From the NCBI GenBank assembly GCA_002389705.1, contig DGQJ01000232.1, positions 1,505 through 12,655 on the forward strand: a stretch of 11,151 nt of DNA. Direction: 5' to 3'. Origin of the DNA: Bacteroidales bacterium UBA4417. GTDB taxonomy: Bacteria > Bacteroidota > Bacteroidia > Bacteroidales > UBA4417. Under the pieces are notes generated by a model. It was not told the DNA's origin and made no database searches. It worked only from the letters and a program-made list of their open reading frames with translations. Both the position numbers and the translations under genes were made by a program. Positions 6,797-11,151 of this stretch are shown here, piece by piece (position 1 is the first letter of the stretch; every line of letters starts with the position of its first letter).

Positions 6797-6851
6797 ACTT
6801 TTCACTGTCATTGCGATCCCGACGCAGTCGGGAGAAGCAACACTTTTCACT
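6797..6851. repeat. Small palindromic element with flanking 10-nt direct repeats
   Basis: A 35-nt core (6807-6841) contains the hairpin CCCGAC-GCA-GTCGGG (6818-6832) nested inside TTGC...GCAA (6811-6814 with 6837-6840). Perfect direct repeats ACTTTTCACT flank it at 6797-6806 and 6842-6851. The arrangement resembles a short non-autonomous palindromic repeat with a target-site duplication. It lies 6 nt downstream of the trxB stop. No coding capacity. Confidence 0.6.
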
Positions 6852-6856
6852 CTGAA

Positions 6857-7801
6857 TTATTCTTTAGCACCCAGCCAGCGTTCGGCTTCAATGGCTGCCA
6901 TACAGCCGGTGCCAGCTGCGGTAACAGCCTGCCGGTACACATGATCCTGAACATCACCTGCGGCGAATACGCCAGGCACGTTGGTGCGGGTACTTCCGGG
7001 TACTGTTTTAATGTAGCCCTGATCATCGAGGTCGATCTGGCCTTTGAAAATTTCGGTATTTGGGGTATGACCTATAGCAACAAAAAATCCCTGTATTTCA
7101 ATATTGCGGATTTCGTTGGTTTTAACGTTTCTCAGTCGTGCACCGGTAACTACTTTACCGTCGCCGGTAATTTCTTCGGTTACTGAATTCCAGATAACTT
7201 CGATATTGGGCGTGTTCATTACCCTGTGCTGCATGGCTTTCGAAGCACGCAGTTCGTCGCGGCGGACGATAAGGTAAACTTTACGCCCGAGTTTGGCCAG
7301 GTACGAGGCCTCTTCGCAGGCAGTATCGCCACCACCCACAACGGCTATATCCATACCACGGAAGAAAAATCCGTCGCAGGTAGCGCAGGCAGAAACGCCA
7401 TGACCGTTGTATGTTTTTTCCGATTCCAGACCAAGCCAGCGTGCTGTTGCCCCGGTTGAAATAATTACCGTGCTGGCTTCGATGGTTTTGCCGCTGTCGG
7501 TAACAGCTTGTAACGGGTATTTCGAGAAATCTACTTTCTCGATAATGCCGAAACGAACATCAGTTCCGAAGCGTTCGGCTTGTTTTTGCAGATCTTCCAT
7601 CATAACCGGGCCTGTAACGCCCTGTGGGTAGCCGGGAAAATTATCGACTTCGGTAGTGGTAGTGAGCTGACCGCCCATTTGCAGACCGGTGTAAACTACA
7701 GGTTTCAGATCGGCACGGGCTGCATAAATAGCGGCGGTATAACCGGCAGGACCAGATCCAATGATCAGGCATTCAACTTTTTCGGTTTCAGGTGATGACA
7801 T
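6857..7801 (-). CDS. trxB: Thioredoxin-disulfide reductase
   Basis: The 314-residue low-molecular-weight flavoenzyme uses NADPH and FAD to reduce thioredoxin in the cytoplasm. The FAD-binding G-S-G-P-A-G is at residues 15-20, the redox-active C-A-T-C at 139-142, the NADPH-binding G-G-G-D-T-A at 156-161, and the FAD motif G-V-F-A-A-G-D at 277-283 with the following Q-A-V-T-A-A-G-x-G. Length and motif order are typical of bacterial TrxB. The short polar N-terminus before the first beta strand makes the ATG at 7801 plausible. No thioredoxin gene is adjacent. It is monocistronic and diverges from the hicBA pair. A relaxed -7-like TACAGTTTG upstream on the minus strand has one extra base, so its promoter is not assigned. 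Confidence 0.96.
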   Translation of the reverse strand: MSSPETEKVECLIIGSGPAGYTAAIYAARADLKPVVYTGLQMGGQLTTTTEVDNFPGYPQGVTGPVMMEDLQKQAERFGTDVRFGIIEKVDFSKYPLQAVTDSGKTIEASTVIISTGATARWLGLESEKTYNGHGVSACATCDGFFFRGMDIAVVGGGDTACEEASYLAKLGRKVYLIVRRDELRASKAMQHRVMNTPNIEVIWNSVTEEITGDGKVVTGARLRNVKTNEIRNIEIQGFFVAIGHTPNTEIFKGQIDLDDQGYIKTVPGSTRTNVPGVFAAGDVQDHVYRQAVTAAGTGCMAAIEAERWLGAKE

Positions 7802-8052
7802 ATAATTTTGTTTAAGAAGATTGTAAAAATAATGATTTTAAATAGTTTTACACAAACTGTACCATTTTGAAATAAACCGATTTTACTATTAAAAAGATGA
7901 CAGGTTCTGACAAACTGGCGTAAGCCCGAAGTGATCAGCTTCAGGTCTGCGAACTGACAGCGCTAAAAGGCTCAAAATTGTAGTACCGTTATTAGCTTCA
8001 GTTGGATAATTCAATAGGCAAACATTTTTATTTTTTTAATGTTAATTTGTAA

Positions 8053-8060
8053 TACTTTTG
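8053..8060 (+). promoter_or_regulatory. Putative -7 element TACTTTTG of hicBA
   Basis: The element matches TAnnTTTG and lies 70 nt before the hicB start codon. The region about 20 nt upstream is T-rich but lacks a clear TTTG. It overlaps the near-palindrome at 8058-8077, as expected for an autoregulated toxin-antitoxin promoter. Confidence 0.5.
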
Positions 8061-8077
8061 TAACGAAATCGTAACAA
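8058..8077. promoter_or_regulatory. Near-palindromic operator candidate upstream of hicBA
   Basis: TTGTAACGAAATCGTAACAA is 20 nt with 8 of 10 symmetric positions complementary. It begins inside the -7 element and covers the expected transcription start. HicB or HicAB complexes typically repress their own promoter, so this is a reasonable candidate operator. That is inference from position and symmetry only. Confidence 0.4.
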
Positions 8078-8130
8078 GGTAATTAAAACTAATAGAGATT
8101 TCCTTTAACCAAATTTTAGATTCTATTTTT

Positions 8131-8514
8131 ATGACACCTGAAACCCGATTTAGCGGTACTTTGAAAAACGCTGAACATAAAGTTAAAGTTGACTTAGCAA
8201 TTATACTTTTCGAGGAGGACGGAACTCAGGTAGCCTATTGTCCTGCACTTGATGTGAGTGGATATGGTAATAATGAAGATGAAGCTAAACACTCATTTGA
8301 GATTAGTCTTAGCGAATTTTTCCGCTACCTGATTAATAAAAAAACATTTGATAAAGAGTTGAAAAGGCTAGGTTGGAAGATAAAAAAGGATCATAACAAA
8401 ATTATGACTCCGCCTTTAATGAGCGAATTACTAAGTGGGAATGAAAATTTTAGTCGTATTTTCAATAATTTCCCTTTCAGGAAAATTGATGAAAGTATTG
8501 CATTGCCTGCCTAA
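8131..8514 (+). CDS. hicB: HicB-like antitoxin
   Basis: The 127-residue protein carries a HicB-type core at about residues 18-64, a partial RNase H-like fold. Its signatures are a hydrophobic strand (D-L-A-I-I-L-F), acidic turn, A-Y-C-P-A-L-D-V-S-G-Y-G and a helix starting D-E-A-K-H-S-F-E. Such antitoxins bind and block the HicA mRNA interferase and often repress the operon. Beyond residue 65 the C-terminus has no helix-turn-helix or ribbon-helix-helix I can recognise, so DNA binding may use an unusual domain or be absent. Its stop overlaps the hicA start by one base (TAATG), so translation is probably coupled. The order is antitoxin first. The gene is visibly more AT-rich than its neighbours, suggesting acquisition. 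Assignment rests on partner and core motifs. Confidence 0.75.
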   Translation: MTPETRFSGTLKNAEHKVKVDLAIILFEEDGTQVAYCPALDVSGYGNNEDEAKHSFEISLSEFFRYLINKKTFDKELKRLGWKIKKDHNKIMTPPLMSELLSGNENFSRIFNNFPFRKIDESIALPA

Positions 8515-8747
8515 TGGCAAATAGTCTCAAAAATATCCCACTTAAAACTTTCAGAGATTATCTGAAATGGAAAGGATGCAAACATATCCGTACTACTGGC
8601 GGTCATGAAGTTTGGTCAAGGCCAGATTTGTTCCGGCCAATAATTATCCAAACACACATAGATCCTATTCCTGAATTTATTGTCAGGCAAATATTGCGGA
8701 ACCTGAATGCAAATTCAGTCGACTACATAGAATTTCTGAAATCATAA
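8514..8747 (+). CDS. hicA: HicA-like toxin, mRNA interferase
   Basis: The 77-residue protein fits the small dsRBD-like HicA family, whose members cleave mRNA when released from HicB. The N-terminal helix with K-T-F-R-D-Y-L-K-W-K-G matches the usual first helix. The catalytic histidine is H31 in T-T-G-G-H-E-V-W, corresponding to the family G-S/G-H motif. A strand with P-I-I-I-Q-T-H and a C-terminal helix follow. The start codon shares its first base with the last base of the hicB stop codon. Composition is AT-rich, like hicB. The toxin appears intact, with no frameshift. The pair lies immediately 3' of a tRNA gene, a common location for acquired genes. Confidence 0.8.
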   Translation: MANSLKNIPLKTFRDYLKWKGCKHIRTTGGHEVWSRPDLFRPIIIQTHIDPIPEFIVRQILRNLNANSVDYIEFLKS

Positions 8748-8750
8748 TAT

Positions 8751-8780
8751 TACCGGTCAGTAAACCGGTATTGTTTGTTG
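8751..8780 (+). terminator. Possible weak terminator after hicA
   Basis: A stem TACCGGT (8751-8757) pairs with ACCGGTA (8764-8770) around a 6-nt loop and is followed by the T-rich TTGTTTGTTG. It begins 4 nt after the hicA stop codon. The tail is interrupted by G residues, so termination may be inefficient. Confidence 0.45.
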
Positions 8781-8875
8781 AAATCTGTCAGTCCTTACTT
8801 ATCAATTGCAGAGCCAGACAAGGCAAAAAAGCAGGGAATAGAATTTCTGTGTATACTTTTGCGTACACCTGAAAG

Positions 8876-8908
8876 AAAAAAGGCTTTCAGATAAAACCTG
8901 AAAGCCTT
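8876..8908 (-). terminator. Rho-independent terminator of tRNA-Pro
   Basis: On the minus strand an 11-bp perfect stem (AAGGCTTTCAG at 8908-8898 with CTGAAAGCCTT at 8890-8880), with a 7-nt loop, is followed by a T-run. It starts 11 nt beyond the tRNA 3' end. Confidence 0.9.
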
Positions 8909-8919
8909 GATTCTGTAAG

Positions 8920-8993
8920 TCGGAGTGGTCAGACTCGAACTGACGACCACTTGCACCCCATGCAAGTACGCTAGCCAACTGCGCCACACCCCG
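8920..8993 (-). tRNA. tRNA-Pro (anticodon GGG)
   Basis: The 74-nt minus-strand sequence folds as a full cloverleaf. The acceptor stem is CGGGGTG/CACTCCG with one G-T wobble. The D-stem is GCGC/GCGT, and the anticodon stem CTTGC/GCAAG encloses the loop ATGGGGT, giving anticodon GGG. The T-arm is GTCAG-TTCGAGT-CTGAC. The discriminator base is A at 8920 and CCA is not encoded. It would decode CCC and CCU proline codons. It has a -7 element 14 nt upstream and a strong terminator, so it is probably a single-gene transcript. Confidence 0.95.
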
Positions 8994-9006
8994 AGCAAAG
9001 CGAGTG

Positions 9007-9014
9007 CAAAAGTA
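9007..9014 (-). promoter_or_regulatory. Putative -7 element TACTTTTG of tRNA-Pro
   Basis: The minus-strand match to TAnnTTTG ends 13 nt before the mature tRNA 5' end. This predicts a pre-tRNA leader of only a few nucleotides to be removed by RNase P. No clear -33 TTTG is seen. Confidence 0.6.
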
Positions 9015-9065
9015 AGGAAATTCTTTATTTGATTTTCATCGAAACGAAATATTCTTTGTAAATTC

Positions 9066-11012
9066 TTATATCCCGTTCGAATAATCACTCTGGTCTTCGC
9101 CTTCTTTCAGAAACGAATACTGGTAATCCATCGGGATAATATCCAGGTATTCCTCCACCGATGCTTTCGACAGGCAGGCATCAATAATTACGCGGCCCAT
9201 ATCCGAAAGCGAAGGTTTGTTGTATTTTTCAAGTTCGGTACGGAAGAATTCATACAGGATATCGGCGCCTTTGTCATATCCTTCAAAACCTACTTCAGGC
9301 TGTTTATACACTTTCAGGAAACGCGATGGAATTTTGGCGCCTTCAATGGTAAGGTAATTTAATTCATAGCCCAGCAGTGGCGAACGGGCGGGCTGGTACT
9401 GGTCGGTACGCAGTTTGGCATTGCCTCGCCTGGTAAGGTATTCGCGCATCAGAAGCTGTGGTTTGAAACCGACTTTCCATACGCCTATGTGTTGGTTAGG
9501 CGTAAGGGTATAGCGTGTTCGAGGGGTTTGAAGTATCTGCGCGAGCAGCATATCGGCGTGAGGAATAAGTTCGCCTGTAGCAAAGGGCCAGTAAGAGCCC
9601 ACGCCCTCGCTCTCCATATTGCCGGAACTTATGATGCTAGGGTTTGCATAACCCCGGGGCGCAACCAGCCGCCACAGCCATGCCAGTGCCGGTGGAAGAA
9701 TATGAAACAGCCCTATGATGCCGTAAGAAGGATTCTCGAGCGAACTCGGGGGCGTGCGCACTCCGAAACTACGTACATCCACCGAAACAGGACCTTTCAC
9801 AATTCCCGGTACAATATCCCGTGGAACGATGATGCGCGGGTTGGCACATTTCTTTCCGGGTGCATCTTCAATATGATCCCAGATCAGGGCGGTGCATTCG
9901 GGTTTGGTTTCAATATTGAGAAACAACAAAGGCTTTTTCACTTTTATCGAAAGCTTTTCCAGGAAAGGATCATCGCCATAGTCGTTTACACTGTCAACCC
10001 TGATAAACCATGAGTTTTCGCCATCGAGGATCACCAGTTTACCGTTGTTTTTCTGAATAGAAGGGTGGCACATCGCCATATCGTCGGCTACCGGTGCAAA
10101 GGTGCAGAACATCGGGATGGAAATAAGCCGCTGTTCATGCGTAATCATGTTTTCGCCTATCAGCACCTGGCCGGTCTGGTCGCGGACAATATGCCCCAGC
10201 AATTCACTTTTGCCGCCACCGCTGGCACCTTCGTGCATAAAGGTGGTTATGTTATCGTAAGGGCTGGCAACCTGCACGGCTGAGCAGTGTGTGGTTATCC
10301 AGCCTTCTTTTTCTCCCTTATCGAGCAGCACTCCGTATAATCCTTTTTTTGCGCTTGGGCCGGGGTACAGGTTGTAGCTGTATACCTCATGCACTTTTTC
10401 GGTGCGGTTGTGCACAACAATCTGCTTGCCGTCGAAATGGGTATGCCTGAAGGTAGGCGCTACAAACAAGGCGCTTTCAATCAGGAAGTTATCGGTGAGT
10501 TCGTCAACAGCCACCATTTGCTGCAGCATGGCAACACCAAGCGCAAAAAAAGCAGCATTTACCGGAACTATTGCAATACCGCCTGCGCCAATGCCATCGC
10601 GGCCGGCAAAAAAGAAAAATACAGCAAGTTCCTGTTTCTGCAGCCAATCGTAGGTTTCGTCTTGCAGCGTGCTGAACGGGTAACCGAATTTATCAGCAAA
10701 GCGGGTCTTGTCGGTAGGGCGTGCATCGGCTATTGCCATGGTGTTGGGATCGCGCCGGCGCATATAAGGCTCCAGGAAATTGGCCGAAACCCCGTTTTTC
10801 ACCTTGTGTATAATGGCTTCAGTAATTTTTCCTTTGCCGGGCACATCATATACCACCTCGTAAGTAGTATTATCCTTGTTGCCAAGCGCAGCCACAGCAA
10901 GGTCTTCGGTGGTCGAAAACACGCTGTAGCCTTTACAGTTATTTAGTATTCGGATAATATTTTCGGGTAGTTCTATGTTTTTATTTTGAAGTGTACTAAA
11001 GAAATTTTCCAT
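9066..11012 (-). CDS. DUF4914-family protein with PEPCK/HprK-like P-loop
   Basis: I recognise this 648-residue protein as DUF4914-like, a family without an assigned function. The clearest signature is a P-loop, E-G-A-S-G-G-G-K-S at residues 261-269. It is followed by L-I-G-E-N, a strand ending in an acidic pair (L-V-I-L-D-G-E, 326-332), and a conserved-looking T-P-R-T-R-Y-T-L-T-P-N-Q-H near 496-508. The G-x-S-G-x-G-K-S form and later W/P-rich stretches recall phosphoenolpyruvate carboxykinase and HPr kinase nucleotide folds; that link is inference. There is no signal peptide; the A/F-rich stretch near residues 130-165 is probably a buried core. An in-frame ATG lies at 11063, but a -7 element at 11049-11056 sits downstream of it, so ATG 11012 (MENFFSTLQ) is chosen. 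No functionally related neighbour is present. Confidence 0.85.
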   Translation of the reverse strand: MENFFSTLQNKNIELPENIIRILNNCKGYSVFSTTEDLAVAALGNKDNTTYEVVYDVPGKGKITEAIIHKVKNGVSANFLEPYMRRRDPNTMAIADARPTDKTRFADKFGYPFSTLQDETYDWLQKQELAVFFFFAGRDGIGAGGIAIVPVNAAFFALGVAMLQQMVAVDELTDNFLIESALFVAPTFRHTHFDGKQIVVHNRTEKVHEVYSYNLYPGPSAKKGLYGVLLDKGEKEGWITTHCSAVQVASPYDNITTFMHEGASGGGKSELLGHIVRDQTGQVLIGENMITHEQRLISIPMFCTFAPVADDMAMCHPSIQKNNGKLVILDGENSWFIRVDSVNDYGDDPFLEKLSIKVKKPLLFLNIETKPECTALIWDHIEDAPGKKCANPRIIVPRDIVPGIVKGPVSVDVRSFGVRTPPSSLENPSYGIIGLFHILPPALAWLWRLVAPRGYANPSIISSGNMESEGVGSYWPFATGELIPHADMLLAQILQTPRTRYTLTPNQHIGVWKVGFKPQLLMREYLTRRGNAKLRTDQYQPARSPLLGYELNYLTIEGAKIPSRFLKVYKQPEVGFEGYDKGADILYEFFRTELEKYNKPSLSDMGRVIIDACLSKASVEEYLDIIPMDYQYSFLKEGEDQSDYSNGI

Positions 11013-11048
11013 TTGTAAGTTTAAGGTTAGTGTAAGCCAAAAAGGGGG

Positions 11049-11056
11049 CAAAGATA
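11049..11056 (-). promoter_or_regulatory. Putative -7 element TATCTTTG of DUF4914 gene
   Basis: The minus-strand match to TAnnTTTG is followed by CCCCC and lies 36 nt before the chosen ATG. It excludes the longer reading frame that would start at 11063. The -33 box is not obvious. Confidence 0.65.
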
Positions 11057-11151
11057 CATACAAATTTTCACAATATGGGGCAAGGCATACTCCCGTTACA
11101 ATTTCTACAGGATTAAAGTATTGATATTAAGCGTGATAAAATTCGATATTA

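Larger units (their letters stand above)
6543..6856. other. Convergent spacer between helicase and trxB genes
   Basis: No gene is supported. The 314-nt spacer holds, in order, a purine-rich octamer array, a bidirectional terminator, AT-rich filler and a small palindromic element with flanking direct repeats just beyond the trxB stop codon. Confidence 0.8.
7802..8130. other. Divergent spacer between trxB and hicBA
   Basis: No gene is supported in this 329-nt stretch. The hicBA promoter and an operator-like near-palindrome lie at 8053-8077. Around 7941-7958 there is a fragment resembling the T-arm region of the tRNA-Pro gene at 8920-8993. The rest is AT-rich and featureless. Confidence 0.6.

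Noticed and set aside
8795..9088. 97-codon minus-strand frame covering the tRNA region
   Set aside because: It overlaps the tRNA gene, its promoter and its terminator; it is not a protein gene.
10389..10946. 185-codon plus-strand frame inside the DUF4914 gene, and a similar 174-codon one at 9489-10013
   Set aside because: Both lie antisense to a long intact gene and have no recognisable domains; long antisense frames are common in coding DNA of this composition.

Overview
The window looks like a chromosomal segment of a member of the Bacteroidota, most likely a Bacteroidales/Marinilabiliales-type organism. Supporting this are TAnnTTTG-type -7 promoter elements just upstream of five genes, the lack of clear Shine-Dalgarno sequences, A/T-rich leaders, and the gene families present (DUF4914, an M19 dipeptidase with an N-A-Q signal-peptide end, a DeaD-type helicase with an RGG tail). 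The placement comes from these traits, not from a database comparison.

Layout, left to right. An ECF/sigma-70 family factor (+, 1-603) converges on a patatin-like phospholipase (-, 932-1843); the gap holds two short-period tandem arrays. After an AT-rich spacer full of TAAGGTT/AACCTTA motifs come a 4'-phosphopantetheinyl transferase and an M19 dipeptidase, both on the minus strand and probably co-transcribed, with the dipeptidase first. A divergent 441-bp spacer leads to a DEAD-box RNA helicase (+), which converges on thioredoxin reductase trxB (-). A bidirectional terminator and a small palindromic repeat lie between those two. Next comes an AT-rich HicB/HicA-like toxin-antitoxin pair (+), then tRNA-Pro(GGG) (-) with its own promoter and terminator, and finally a large P-loop protein of the DUF4914 family (-).

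Most genes are unrelated housekeeping functions: redox (trxB), RNA remodelling (DEAD-box), carrier-protein activation (PPTase), peptide hydrolysis (M19) and lipid hydrolysis (patatin). The only self-contained accessory system is hicBA beside the tRNA gene.

The most unusual signal is in the spacers. Two purine-rich GGGAGANN arrays, each seven units at an exact 8-nt period, lie downstream of two unrelated genes on their coding strands; one is flush with the stop codon. Both have G-quadruplex potential. A third, 8-nt-period CCTTGAAA-type array and a 7-nt-period array follow the sigma gene. A 35-nt hairpin element flanked by a perfect 10-nt direct repeat sits downstream of trxB.
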